DNA of 64,000 nt from positions 23,559 through 87,558 of the forward strand of contig NZ_QAAD01000018.1 of assembly GCF_003046625.1 (NCBI RefSeq), read 5' to 3'. Numbering within the stretch: the stretch's first letter is position 1; the number at the start of each line of letters is the position of its first letter. Shown here in pieces: positions 7,724 to 16,359 of this stretch. Made by a program: the position numbers and the translations under genes. A model generated the notes under the pieces. It was given only the letters and a program-made list of their open reading frames with translations. It made no database searches and was not told where the DNA came from. Origin of the DNA: Mangrovibacterium marinum (GTDB lineage Bacteria > Bacteroidota > Bacteroidia > Bacteroidales > Prolixibacteraceae).

Positions 7724-8536
7724 TCAGATTAGAAGATTGTTGTCGAGTTCTTGCAGTGTTTCGCGAAGCAGTTGCTGCAGTTTGGCGGCTCGTGCCGGAT
7801 GATATTTTGTTTCGCTGTCATCCATGTAAATATCTTTCGACATTTCAAGCTGAATGGCGTATTGTTTTTGCTGAACCAGTCCGAAACAGCGAGTGATGTT
7901 TCCACCTTTGAATGGTGTATTTAAGCTCAGTTGATAGTTGCCTGAAGCGAGTTTTCGGCTGACCAGTTGCTCCAGCTCAACCGGAACAGTTGCGCCGTCA
8001 GCCGTCCCTAATATCAAATCCGGAAACTTCTCCGTGCGAACTCCTGGTACATAACGCCGAATGGAATGACAGTCCCACAGCAGGGCAACGCCAAACTTTT
8101 GGTGCACCTCGTCCAATAATGATTGAACAGCGGCGTAATACGGGCTGAAGTATTTCTCTTTTCTTCGTTTAATTTCTTCTGAGGAAACGCTTATGCGTTC
8201 GTCAGTGTAAATTGGGGTACCGTTAAAATCGGTTGCCGGACAAACGGACGTGATTACCCGACCATCGCTGTAAAGTGGCACGCCGTCCAGATTCCGGTTC
8301 AGGTCAATCAGCAGTCGGCTGTAGTTGGCTTTAATGGTGAGTATGCCCAATTCCTTTCCGAAAGCGTAAAGGTCGTCCACAAACCAATCGGTATCATCGG
8401 CTGGTAACATTTCGGTTTTGAACTCCTCGCGCAGTTCCTCCGGGATTTCAGTTCCGCTGTGGGGGATGCTCAACACGATTGGCGAGTGGATTTCCGCCGG
8501 TCGTGTGATGTTAAAAAGGTTATCGTTGTTGTTCAT
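7724..8536 (-). CDS. hutG: N-formylglutamate amidohydrolase
   Basis: This 270-residue enzyme hydrolyses N-formyl-L-glutamate to L-glutamate and formate, ending histidine breakdown. The family start motif VLSIPHSGTEIP, the DTDWFVDDLY segment, and LLWDCHSI with nearby acidic residues are visible and fit the zinc-dependent FGase family. It lies between hutU and hutF on the minus strand, 36 bp upstream of hutF. The formate it releases could leave through the FocA channel encoded nearby, though that link is inference. Start at ATG 8536 is well placed. Confidence 0.92.
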   Translation of the reverse strand: MNNNDNLFNITRPAEIHSPIVLSIPHSGTEIPEELREEFKTEMLPADDTDWFVDDLYAFGKELGILTIKANYSRLLIDLNRNLDGVPLYSDGRVITSVCPATDFNGTPIYTDERISVSSEEIKRRKEKYFSPYYAAVQSLLDEVHQKFGVALLWDCHSIRRYVPGVRTEKFPDLILGTADGATVPVELEQLVSRKLASGNYQLSLNTPFKGGNITRCFGLVQQKQYAIQLEMSKDIYMDDSETKYHPARAAKLQQLLRETLQELDNNLLI

Positions 8537-8549
8537 TAAATCAGGTATT

Positions 8550-8594
8550 AAGCTTCAAGCTGCAGGCCTCAAGACAGGATTTTGCTTGAAGCTT
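8550..8594. repeat. Perfect inverted repeat between hutU and hutG
   Basis: AAGCTTCAAGC (8550-8560) and GCTTGAAGCTT (8584-8594) are perfect complements separated by 23 nt. The structure lies in the 76-bp gap between two hut genes and could adjust operon expression as an mRNA hairpin. The TTGAAGC words also occur in composite repeat block A, so it may be a degenerate repeat module. Confidence 0.6.
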
Positions 8595-8612
8595 GTCGCT
8601 TTTTACTTGTGA

Positions 8613-10610
8613 CTATAGACTATTTAAAATCTCGGCATCCACCAGATTTGGAATCGTTACTTTCAGTCCCGGTGTTTGCTTCATTTCTTCGGCAATGGCA
8701 AACATGGCTTCTTTGTTACGTGCCCACGAGCGGCGGGCAATGCCGTTGTTGACGTCGTACAGGAGCATCATCCGCAGCTTTTCATCAGCCTCCTCGGTGC
8801 CGTCGAGCACCATGCCAAACCCACCGTTGGTGACTTCGCCCCAGCCAACACCACCGCCATTGTGTAGCGATACCCAGGTGGCGCCGCGACTGGCATCACC
8901 AATGACGTTTTGCACAGCCATGTCGGCCGTAAAGCTGCTGCCATCGTAAATATTGCTGGTTTCGCGAAAAGGCGAATCCGTTCCGCTCACGTCGTGGTGG
9001 TCGCGGCCAAGCACAATCGGCGCTGAAATTTCTTTATTTCGAATGGCTGCGTTGAAGCGGAAAGCGATCTCAATGCGGGCCTCGCAGTTGGCGTAAAGAA
9101 TTCGGGCTTGCGAGCCAACCACCATGTTATTGTTGCCGGCCTCTTCCATCCAGTGGATGTTGTCGGCAAGTTGCATTTTAGTTTCCGCCGGCGCTTTTTC
9201 GTGCATTTCGCGTAATACGTCGAGCGAAATTTGATCCGAATATTCCAGGTCTTTTGGATCTCCGGAACTGCAAACCCAGCGGAAAGGACCAAAACCATAA
9301 TCGAAATACATCGGTCCCATGATGTCCTGGACGTACGATGGGTAGCGGAATTTACTACCGTCTTCGGTCATCACATCGGCGTTGGCCTTGCTGCACTCGA
9401 GCAGGAACGCGTTGCCGTAGTCGAAGAAGTAAGTTCCTTTGGCAGCGTGGCGATTCACGGCTGCTGCATGCCGGCGTAACGAGGCCTGCACTTCGACTTT
9501 GAATTGTTCCGGGTTTTCGGAAATCATTTTTTGCGCTTCCTCAAAACTCAAGCTGACCGGGTAGTAGCCGCCTGAATATGGGTTGTGCAGCGATGTCTGG
9601 TCAGAGCCAATTTCCACATGCAAACCAACTTTGTCGAAATGTTCCCACACATCCACAATGTTGCCCCAATAGGCGATCGATACAGTTTCTTTTTTCTCTT
9701 TGGCCAGGGAAACCCGTGTTACCAAATCGTCGAGATTGTCGATAATCTCGTCAACCCAACCTTGAGAATGGCGCTTCTTGATCGCTTGGATGTTGACTTC
9801 CGCACATACCGAAATACAGCCGACAATATTCCCGGCTTTCGGTTGGGCGCCGCTCATGCCACCCAGCCCAGCGGTCAGAAATATTTTACCTTTCGGACTT
9901 TCATTCAACGCTAGTTTCTTTCGGAAGGCATTCATCACGGTGATGGTTGTTCCGTGGATGATTCCCTGCGGGCCAATGTACATCCACGAACCAGCCGTCA
10001 TTTGTCCGTATTGCGTAACTCCCAGCGCATTGTATTTCTCCCAGTCGTCGGGTTTCGAGTAGTTCGGAATCATCATGCCGTTGCTGATGATGACACGAGG
10101 CGACGATTTGAAGGACGGAAACAGCCCCATGGGATGGCCGCTGTACATGTGTAGTGTTTGCTCGTCGGTCATTTCGGACAGGTATTTCATGGTGAGCAGG
10201 TATTGCGCCCAGTTTTGAAATACGGCACCGTTGCCGCCATAAGTGATCAGCTCGTGGGGATGTTGTGCGACAGCCGGATCTAAGTTATTCTGGATCATCA
10301 GCATCATGGCCGCAGCGTGTTGTGACTGAGCCGGGTATTCACCAATCGGTCGGGCGTACATTTCGTAATCGGGGCGAAAACGATACATGTAAATACGCCC
10401 GTAATCCTTCAGTTCCTGCATGAATTCGGGAGCCAGCTCGGCATGCCATGCTGCCGGGAAGTAACGAAGCGCGTTCATGACGGCCAGTTTTTTTTCTTCA
10501 GCAGAAAGAATGTCCTTGCGTTTTGGTGCGTGGCTGATTGTTGGGTCATAGGCCCTGGGAGCCGGCAATTGGGCGGGGATTCCCTGTACTATTTGTTCCT
10601 TGAAAGTCAT
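8613..10610 (-). CDS. hutU: Urocanate hydratase
   Basis: This 665-residue NAD+-dependent enzyme hydrates urocanate to 4-imidazolone-5-propanoate in the cytoplasm, the second step of histidine degradation. The NAD-binding segment AGLGGMSGAQPKAG, the SVCAEV stretch, and the C-terminal HNGGGVGWGE and GRDHHDVSGTDSP motifs are clear. It is about 100 residues longer than proteobacterial HutU (around 557), matching the long form known from Bacteroidetes and eukaryotes. It starts 4 bp after the hutI stop, indicating tight co-transcription. Confidence 0.96.
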   Translation of the reverse strand: MTFKEQIVQGIPAQLPAPRAYDPTISHAPKRKDILSAEEKKLAVMNALRYFPAAWHAELAPEFMQELKDYGRIYMYRFRPDYEMYARPIGEYPAQSQHAAAMMLMIQNNLDPAVAQHPHELITYGGNGAVFQNWAQYLLTMKYLSEMTDEQTLHMYSGHPMGLFPSFKSSPRVIISNGMMIPNYSKPDDWEKYNALGVTQYGQMTAGSWMYIGPQGIIHGTTITVMNAFRKKLALNESPKGKIFLTAGLGGMSGAQPKAGNIVGCISVCAEVNIQAIKKRHSQGWVDEIIDNLDDLVTRVSLAKEKKETVSIAYWGNIVDVWEHFDKVGLHVEIGSDQTSLHNPYSGGYYPVSLSFEEAQKMISENPEQFKVEVQASLRRHAAAVNRHAAKGTYFFDYGNAFLLECSKANADVMTEDGSKFRYPSYVQDIMGPMYFDYGFGPFRWVCSSGDPKDLEYSDQISLDVLREMHEKAPAETKMQLADNIHWMEEAGNNNMVVGSQARILYANCEARIEIAFRFNAAIRNKEISAPIVLGRDHHDVSGTDSPFRETSNIYDGSSFTADMAVQNVIGDASRGATWVSLHNGGGVGWGEVTNGGFGMVLDGTEEADEKLRMMLLYDVNNGIARRSWARNKEAMFAIAEEMKQTPGLKVTIPNLVDAEILNSL

Positions 10611-10614
10611 GGTG

Positions 10615-11850
10615 CTAGTTGATTTTTTGTCCGTTTTTATAAACTTGTTCAGGCTTCAATTTGCCCTGGTTGTATAAAATCTCCCGGTAATCGGAAGTCG
10701 GGAAGAGCATGAAATCCGCTTTTTGTCCTCTTGCGAGTTTCCCGCGATCGGTTAGCTTGAGGGCAGCAGCTGCGCGATCGGTGATGGCCGCGAAAATCTC
10801 GGCAGCGCTCAGTTTTTCGGCAGTGCCCAAAATGGCAGCCTGGCAGAGCAGATCGCCCATGGGGGCCGAGCCGGGGTTCCAGTCGCTGGCAATGACCAAC
10901 GGCAAACCGGCATCGAGTAGTTTTCGGGCAGGTGCGTAGTTGCAGCCCAATCCAAGCGATGCACCCGGCAATACCACCGGCGCTACGCCGGATTCTGCGA
11001 GCAATTGAATTTCTTTGTCGGTGCTGGCTTCCAGATGGTCGGCGCTTACCGCGCCGTGTTCAGCTGCGACCGCACTTCCGGTTGCTGTAAACTGGTCAGC
11101 GTGAATGGTGATGTCGAAGCCCAGTTCTTTGGCTGCCTTGAAGTAGTTGGAAACATCTTCAGCCTGAAAAGCTTCCTGTTCAACAAAAGCATCTACTCGC
11201 GAGCAAAGATTTTCATCTTTCAAAATGGGGAATAATTTTTCAATTACTTCCGCTAAGTATTCTTGTTTGGTTCCGTCAAAGTCGAAAGGATGTGTGTGTG
11301 CTGCGAGACAGGTGGCGATCAGGTCTGCCGGAGTTTTCGAGTTTGCCTGTTGAATGGCACGCAACATCTTCAATTCCTCGTTCACAGAGAGTCCGTAACC
11401 GCTTTTTACTTCGCAGGTGGTGACACCTTCGCTCAAGTGACGGGCAATTCGTTTTAAAATACCGGCAGTCAGTTCTTCCTGAGTGGCTTTGCGCGTTTGG
11501 CGAACCGTATCCAAGATGCCGCCACCTTCGGCAGCTATTTCTAAATAGCTTTTCCCGGCTGTGCGCATCGCATAATCTCGGGCACGCGAACCCCCAAAGC
11601 AGATGTGGGTGTGGCTATCGACGAACCCAGGTAAGCAAACAAAGTCATCTTTCAATTCGATGATTCCGATCGGTTGCTCGTTCGATTTTGCTTTGAGCAA
11701 TTCAAAGTCTCCAGTTTCCAGAATTCCGTTTTCATCAAACAGAATTCCTGCGTTTGGAACCGGTTGCAATAATTCATCGGCGATGGGGCCTTTGTCGGGC
11801 AAACCGTCCATGGTCAGCAATTCGCGTATTGGTCCGATTAAATAGTTCAT
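10615..11850 (-). CDS. hutI: Imidazolonepropionase
   Basis: This amidohydrolase opens the imidazolone ring of 4-imidazolone-5-propanoate to give N-formimidoyl-L-glutamate. The metal-binding FVDSHTHICFGG, the ITIHADQF segment, and the ASDWNPGS motif are visible. I place the start at ATG 11850 (411 residues, usual length; MNYLIGPIREL resembles typical N-termini). This leaves a 13-bp gap to the hutH stop. An upstream ATG at 11877 would overlap hutH and add nine atypical residues. Confidence 0.94.
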   Translation of the reverse strand: MNYLIGPIRELLTMDGLPDKGPIADELLQPVPNAGILFDENGILETGDFELLKAKSNEQPIGIIELKDDFVCLPGFVDSHTHICFGGSRARDYAMRTAGKSYLEIAAEGGGILDTVRQTRKATQEELTAGILKRIARHLSEGVTTCEVKSGYGLSVNEELKMLRAIQQANSKTPADLIATCLAAHTHPFDFDGTKQEYLAEVIEKLFPILKDENLCSRVDAFVEQEAFQAEDVSNYFKAAKELGFDITIHADQFTATGSAVAAEHGAVSADHLEASTDKEIQLLAESGVAPVVLPGASLGLGCNYAPARKLLDAGLPLVIASDWNPGSAPMGDLLCQAAILGTAEKLSAAEIFAAITDRAAAALKLTDRGKLARGQKADFMLFPTSDYREILYNQGKLKPEQVYKNGQKIN

Positions 11851-11863
11851 TTCAGCTTTCGAT

Positions 11864-13438
11864 TTAAAATTCATCAAATAAGTTGCTCAGTGATGTTTGG
11901 TAAGGCGCCGACGTTTCTTCGGAAATCTCCTTCGCCGTGGCAACCAAGTTGGCATTTTTAACCATGTCGATGGTGTGATGCATGTAGTCGTTGATCAATT
12001 CATCTTCGGTGATGTGGGGAACCTGCTTGCGAACTGCTTTTTGCAGTCCGTCCAAAATCGGTGTTGGTCGGAGTGGCGCATGGAAGTCGAGCGCTTGGGC
12101 GGCGCAGAAAAGCTCCAGCCCGAGGATGCGTTCCACGTTGTCGATCACCTGCAGCAGTTTGCGCCCGCTGATGGAGCCCATGCTCACATGATCTTCCTGT
12201 CCCATGGAGGTGGGGATGCTGTCGGCGCTGGCCGGGTAGCACAAACTCTTGTTCTCGCTGGCCAATGCGGCCGATGTATATTGAACGATCATGAAGCCCG
12301 AGTTGAGGCCGGTTTCTTTCAGCAGAAGCTTCGGCACTCCGGGAAAGTTGCCCATGAGTGACAAATAGATGCGCCGGTCGGAAATGTTCCCGATTTCGGA
12401 GGCGGCCAGGCAGGCGTAGTCCATGGGCATGGCGATGGGCTGCCCGTGGAAGTTTCCGCCACTGATTGTGGAGCCGTCTTCAAACACAATCGGGTTGTCG
12501 GTCACCGAGTTAATTTCAATTTCAATGGTTTCTTTCAGGTGCAGCCAGGCATTCCACGATGCTCCGTGAACTTGCGGCATACAGCGCAAAGAGTAGGGAT
12601 CCTGAACGCGGGTGCAGTGTTCGTGCGAATGTACAATGTCGGAATTCGTCAGCAGGTTGTTGACCGTTTCTGCTGTGTGGCGGTTTCCTTTGAATGGACG
12701 GATTTCGTGCAATTGTGGCAGGAACGGGCGGGCCGATCCGGTCAAACCTTCGATCATCATCGCGCTAATCAGGTCGGCCGAGGCAATCAGATTCTGCATT
12801 TTGATGATGGCGACAACCGCATGGGCGGCCATGAACTGCGTGCCGTTAATCAGTGCCAAACCTTCCTTGCCATTCAATTGGTGTGGTTCCTGACCGAGTT
12901 CTTTTAAAACCTCGGAAGTTTCCCGCCGTTGGCCTTTGTAATCCACTTTCCCCAATCCAATAAGTGGCAGAAACAAGTGGGACAGCGGAGCTAAATCGCC
13001 CGATGCGCCAACCGAGCCCTGTTTGGGGACAACCGGGGTGACACCGCGGTCGATGTGCCAGATGATACGATCGAGGGTTGCTTCCTGGATGCCCGAAAAA
13101 CCTTTGGCCAGGGCGTGAACTTTCAAAACCAGCATGATGGCTGCTATGGAAGTCGGGATTGGATCGCCGGTTCCAACGGCATGGCTTTTCAAAATGTTTT
13201 CCTGCAGCTTCTTGGTGTCGGGCGCAGAAACCCGCGTTGTACAAAGCGGGCCGAAGCCGGTGTTGATCCCGTAAACTGCCCGGTCGGATTGGATGATCTC
13301 TTCTACAATTTGTTGCGATTTTCGGACGCGTTCTCTTGTTGCCGGACTTAAAATGCCCTTCAGTTCGCCGCTGCTCAATGCCAGCGCTTTCGAAGCGGTC
13401 ATGAAATCTTCGCCATAATGAAATACCTCTGTCGACAT
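11864..13438 (-). CDS. hutH: Histidine ammonia-lyase
   Basis: This 524-residue lyase deaminates histidine to urocanate, the committed step. The Ala-Ser-Gly triad that cyclises to the MIO electrophile is seen in GSVGASGDLAPLSH (Ala145-Ser146-Gly147). The ITDNP-like and QEDHVSMG motifs of the family are also present (SVTDNPIVFEDG, MGQEDHVSMGS). It is the first gene of the minus-strand hut operon and is divergent from the LysR gene at 13583, with a 144-bp shared control region. Transcription order hutH-hutI-hutU-hutG-hutF covers all five steps. Confidence 0.97.
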   Translation of the reverse strand: MSTEVFHYGEDFMTASKALALSSGELKGILSPATRERVRKSQQIVEEIIQSDRAVYGINTGFGPLCTTRVSAPDTKKLQENILKSHAVGTGDPIPTSIAAIMLVLKVHALAKGFSGIQEATLDRIIWHIDRGVTPVVPKQGSVGASGDLAPLSHLFLPLIGLGKVDYKGQRRETSEVLKELGQEPHQLNGKEGLALINGTQFMAAHAVVAIIKMQNLIASADLISAMMIEGLTGSARPFLPQLHEIRPFKGNRHTAETVNNLLTNSDIVHSHEHCTRVQDPYSLRCMPQVHGASWNAWLHLKETIEIEINSVTDNPIVFEDGSTISGGNFHGQPIAMPMDYACLAASEIGNISDRRIYLSLMGNFPGVPKLLLKETGLNSGFMIVQYTSAALASENKSLCYPASADSIPTSMGQEDHVSMGSISGRKLLQVIDNVERILGLELFCAAQALDFHAPLRPTPILDGLQKAVRKQVPHITEDELINDYMHHTIDMVKNANLVATAKEISEETSAPYQTSLSNLFDEF

Positions 13439-13513
13439 ATCTAATGTTTTTCTTTTAGTTCAACTTCAATTGTTTATACGTTCAGGAATTCGTTGGATGC
13501 AGGAAGGTCGCAT

Positions 13514-13544
13514 ATTGATAATTCAAAATTACGGCTTATATTTG
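13514..13544 (+). promoter_or_regulatory. Candidate Bacteroidota promoter for the LysR gene
   Basis: TATATTTG at 13537-13544 matches the -7 consensus TAnnTTTG. ATTG at 13514-13517 sits 19 bp upstream where the TTTG -33 element is expected (3 of 4 match). The predicted transcript start is about 30 bp before the GTG codon at 13583. On the opposite strand, TAATTTTG (13524-13531) is a candidate -7 element for hutH but lacks a good -33 partner. Confidence 0.45.
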
Positions 13545-13550
13545 ATAATT
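13515..13550. promoter_or_regulatory. Direct repeat TTGATAATT in the hutH-lysR control region
   Basis: TTGATAATT occurs at 13515-13523 and 13542-13550, 27 bp apart, in the 144-bp divergent intergenic region. A further inexact palindrome TTGATAA...TTGTCAA spans about 13542-13571. LysR-type regulators often bind such AT-rich sites beside their own gene. The site is a candidate operator for hut control, inferred from position only. Confidence 0.4.
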
Positions 13551-13582
13551 ATAAATACCAATTTTGTCAATAAATAATAACT

Positions 13583-14470
13583 GTGGGTTATCAAATTGAA
13601 TTGCGGCATTTGCGTTATTTCCAGGTTTTGGCTGAAGAGCTGCGTTTTCGGAAGGCTGCCGAGCGCCTGTATATTTCGCAGCCCGGCTTGACGCGCCAGA
13701 TCAAACAAATGGAAGAGTTGTACGGTGTGCAATTGTTTGAGCGGACGAAGCGTAACGTAGAACTGACGCCGGCAGGGAAGTTTCTGAAGGAGGAGGTGGA
13801 CTTCATTTTTAACCACCTGAACATGGTGCAGCATCATCTGGAGAGCATCGGGATGGGAAAGGAGGCGGAACTTCGCATTGGTTTCATCGGATCGGCGGCG
13901 CAAAAGGTGATTCCGGACTTATTGCTCAATTTGAAACAGCAGTTTCCGGATATTCAGGCGGTGTTGGAAGAAATGTCGAACAGTCTGCAATTGGAAATGT
14001 TGCTGAAGCACAAGCTTGATCTGGGCTTTGTTCGCATGCCGAATGTGCCTGTTGGAATCAAAAAACTGCAGGTTTCAGAAGAATCTTTTGCCGTGGTTTT
14101 GCCCGAGAATCATCCGCTGAATAGCGATAATTTTGAAAGCTTGACCCAATTGAAGGACGAGCAGTTCATTCTGTTTTCGAGTGAATACAGTTCGTACTAC
14201 TACGATTTGATCATGAGCATTTTTGAGGATCATGGTTTTCAACCCAAAGTTCCCCATAAGTCGGTGAATGCCCTGACGATTTTCAAACTGGTGGAAGAGG
14301 GCATCGGCATTGCGATTGTGCCGAGTTCGTTGCAGGAAGGTTACGATTTGAAGATCAAGCAAATTCCGCTGGATAAACTTCGGCAGCGCACCGGTTTGTA
14401 TGCTGTTTGGAAGGAAAATAACCGCAATCCGGCGCTGAAGAATGCACTGAAATCGTTGACTGATGAATAA
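13583..14470 (+). CDS. LysR-type transcriptional regulator, probable hut regulator
   Basis: This 295-residue regulator has an N-terminal winged helix-turn-helix (residues about 5-64, with LRHLRYFQVLAEEL and AERLYISQPGLTRQI) and a periplasmic-binding-protein-like effector domain (about 90-290). The start is GTG at 13583; a TTG slightly downstream is possible. It is divergent from hutH, and LysR proteins commonly regulate the adjacent divergent operon and themselves. That suggests control of histidine use with a hut metabolite as effector. This differs from the GntR-family HutC repressor or the HutP antiterminator known elsewhere. The target is inferred from position alone. Confidence 0.88.
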   Translation: MGYQIELRHLRYFQVLAEELRFRKAAERLYISQPGLTRQIKQMEELYGVQLFERTKRNVELTPAGKFLKEEVDFIFNHLNMVQHHLESIGMGKEAELRIGFIGSAAQKVIPDLLLNLKQQFPDIQAVLEEMSNSLQLEMLLKHKLDLGFVRMPNVPVGIKKLQVSEESFAVVLPENHPLNSDNFESLTQLKDEQFILFSSEYSSYYYDLIMSIFEDHGFQPKVPHKSVNALTIFKLVEEGIGIAIVPSSLQEGYDLKIKQIPLDKLRQRTGLYAVWKENNRNPALKNALKSLTDE

Positions 14471-14476
14471 AAGAAA

Positions 14477-14671
14477 GAGGTTGTCTCAAAAATCTGAAGA
14501 GTTTTTCCTAAACTATCAAATTGTAAGTCCATTTAGTTACTGACCCCTAAATCCCCTGAAGGGGACTTAAAGCCATCCGGCAGCTGCCGGAGAGGTTTGG
14601 AGGGGTAAAATTAGCAAGAGCTTGTAAATTGTAAATCTGAATTTCTCCTTGTCGACTTTTGGTACAGCCTC
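14477..14671. mobile_element. MITE-like element with terminal inverted repeats (copy 2)
   Basis: GAGGTTGTCTCAAAA at the left end pairs imperfectly with CTTTTGGTACAGCCTC at the right end. The interior shares with copy 1 (3061-3257) the words ATCAAATTGTA, CCCCTAAATCCCCTGAAGG, CCGGCAGCTGCCGG and GGAGGGGTA in the same order and spacing. The length is 195 bp. It sits between the LysR gene and the convergent sialidase-like gene. The ends have drifted more than those of copy 1, suggesting an older insertion. Confidence 0.65.
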
Positions 14672-14695
14672 TTCTGTCCTGTATCGGGCCATAAA

Positions 14696-15757
14696 TTATT
14701 CTTCGCTAAAATGCAATTGTACGTGTTTGATTTTTGACCGGTTGTAGGTGTAAGTGATGTGCAGGCTGCCATCCTTCGCCTGGATGATTGCCGGGTAGCT
14801 GAACTCACCTTGGGGCTGGTCTTCCAAGTCGTATATTTTCTCCCAGTTAATGCCGTCTTTCGAGGCGTACAGGTAAAGTTTGTTGCGGCCCATTTCCCAC
14901 GACTCGCCACTTTTTAGCGGGTTGTTCACGAGGAAGTACCAGCCTGAAGTTGTTGAAACGGCATCGATGCCCGAGTTGGGGTGAACGATTTTGGTTGGGC
15001 TAACTTCCGACCACGTGAGGCCATCGTCGTCCGACCAGCTTTGCATGATCACATTTTGGTTGCTCCGTAGCAAAGCCTGAATTTTTCCGTCGGGGTGAAC
15101 CAGCAGCGTTGGTTGAATGACTTTGATGCTGTCGTTCGCCGGAATATCAATTTTTGTCCAGGTTCGCCCATCGTTGGTCGAGCGCTCGATGTGGGCTTTC
15201 CAAAGTTCCGGCGTGTATTCAATACTTGAAGGACTCAGGATAACGCCCGACTTCAAGCTGATTGGTTTGTTACGAATGGGGCCGAGAATATTTTCGGGAA
15301 GCTTTTTCGGTTGTGACCAGCTTTTTCCTTCGTCAGTCGAATAGATCGACATTCCCCACCATTCGGTTGGGCTGGGGCCAACTTTGTAGTACAGGTACAA
15401 GCGGTCGCCAACTTCAAACAAAACCGGGTTCCAGGTCGGGTAAGTCAGGGTGTCGTTTACAAATCCGTCGGCTACTTTTTCGGGTGCCGACCATTGTTCG
15501 CCGTCAACTTTACGGGTGGTGTAAATGCACACATCGTTGGCCCGTTCGTGGGTGCCACCAAAGAAAGAAGCCAGCAGACCGTCTTTGGTCTCAACAATGG
15601 TTGAGGCGTGGCACTGCGGAAAAGCCGCTGTGTCGTACAGGAACTCGGTGGTTACGACTTCCAGTTCTACACCTTTAGCCGATGGTTTTGGACTGCAAGC
15701 GCTAAATGCCAGGATGATCAGACATCCGAAGAGATAGATTGGGAAATTCTTCTTCAT
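14696..15757 (-). CDS. Sialidase-like BNR-repeat lipoprotein
   Basis: This 353-residue exported protein begins with a lipoprotein signal (lipobox AFSAC, Cys20), so it is probably anchored in a membrane and surface- or periplasm-exposed. The mature part is a predicted six-bladed beta-propeller of the BNR_2/exo-sialidase-like superfamily. Four Asp-box-type motifs are visible: STDEGKSW, STNDGRTW, SDDDGLTW and ASKDGINW. An early TIVETKDGLLASFFGG resembles the family's N-terminal strand. Homologues release terminal sugars from glycans, but substrate cannot be read here. It is not next to SusC/SusD genes, so it is not an evident part of a polysaccharide utilisation locus. Confidence 0.8.
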   Translation of the reverse strand: MKKNFPIYLFGCLIILAFSACSPKPSAKGVELEVVTTEFLYDTAAFPQCHASTIVETKDGLLASFFGGTHERANDVCIYTTRKVDGEQWSAPEKVADGFVNDTLTYPTWNPVLFEVGDRLYLYYKVGPSPTEWWGMSIYSTDEGKSWSQPKKLPENILGPIRNKPISLKSGVILSPSSIEYTPELWKAHIERSTNDGRTWTKIDIPANDSIKVIQPTLLVHPDGKIQALLRSNQNVIMQSWSDDDGLTWSEVSPTKIVHPNSGIDAVSTTSGWYFLVNNPLKSGESWEMGRNKLYLYASKDGINWEKIYDLEDQPQGEFSYPAIIQAKDGSLHITYTYNRSKIKHVQLHFSEE

Positions 15758-15870
15758 GAAATCAAATTGTATTTTTCGGATTTAGTGTTTTTGTGGTTCG
15801 GGTATTGTGTTCTCCGGAGGTAAAAGTAATTGTTTCACGGGACAGTAAAGGTCTAAAATTGCCCTAAACG

Positions 15871-15899
15871 AAAAAAGCAGCCCGGTTGAGCTGCTTTTT
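15871..15899 (-). terminator. Rho-independent terminator of the first tRNA-Gln
   Basis: On the minus strand, GCAGC and GCTGC arms, extended by A/T pairs, enclose an 8-nt loop. The structure is followed by a run of six T residues and lies directly after the tRNA at 15904-15975. It separates tRNA transcription from the sialidase-like gene. Confidence 0.8.
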
Positions 15900-15903
15900 C
15901 TGT

Positions 15904-15975
15904 TGACCCGCCAGGGCTCGAACCTGGACTCTTCTGAACCAAAATCAGACGTGTTGCCAATTACACCACGGGTCA
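15904..15975 (-). tRNA. tRNA-Gln (anticodon UUG), copy 1
   Basis: This is a 72-nt cloverleaf on the minus strand. The acceptor arms TGACCCG and CGGGTCA pair. The anticodon stem TCTGA/TCAGA encloses the loop TTTTGGT with anticodon TTG. The T-arm reads CCAGG-TTCGAGC-CCTGG. No CCA is encoded. It is identical to the copy at 16256-16327. Confidence 0.96.
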
Positions 15976-16006
15976 ATCATTCTGTGTCTTTTTGATAAAG
16001 ACGCGG

Positions 16007-16037
16007 CAAAAATAGATCTTTTTTTTTATTCTGCAAA
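16007..16037 (-). promoter_or_regulatory. Promoter of tRNA-Gln copy 1
   Basis: On the minus strand, TTTG (16034-16037) is followed after 19 bp by TATTTTTG (16007-16014), matching the Bacteroidota -33/-7 consensus TTTG and TAnnTTTG. The tRNA begins about 30 bp downstream. Confidence 0.75.
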
Positions 16038-16211
16038 TTCAGTCCGTAAAATTAGTTGGAAAACCAGTAACAGTGCCGGGTGGGGGACTTGCAATTGGCG
16101 ACCATCCGGGCTGTTGGCACTATTTCGCAATTGCGATAGACGATCGTTAGACCAATGTTTTTCAGCGTGACGAACTTTATATCGTCGTGGCGTTCCTGGC
16201 CTTCCTGAAAA

Positions 16212-16244
16212 CAAAAAGAGGACTCCGGTATTCCGAAATCCTCT
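16212..16244 (-). terminator. Rho-independent terminator of the second tRNA-Gln
   Basis: On the minus strand, AGAGGA and TCCTCT arms (extended by further imperfect pairs) are followed by a T-run (the A-run at 16213-16217 on plus). It lies about 12 bp after the tRNA end at 16256, so the two tRNAs are separate transcription units. Confidence 0.75.
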
Positions 16245-16255
16245 CGTTGCTTGGT

Positions 16256-16327
16256 TGACCCGCCAGGGCTCGAACCTGGACTCTTCTGAACCAAAATCAG
16301 ACGTGTTGCCAATTACACCACGGGTCA
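16256..16327 (-). tRNA. tRNA-Gln (anticodon UUG), copy 2
   Basis: The 72-nt sequence is identical to copy 1, with the same TTG anticodon and arms. Flanks differ, and each copy has its own promoter and terminator, so the duplication involved the tRNA unit rather than a polycistronic array. The 180 bp between the terminator and the copy 1 promoter hold no gene. Confidence 0.96.
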
Positions 16328-16359
16328 ATCATTGTTGGTCTTTTCTGTAAAGACGGATG

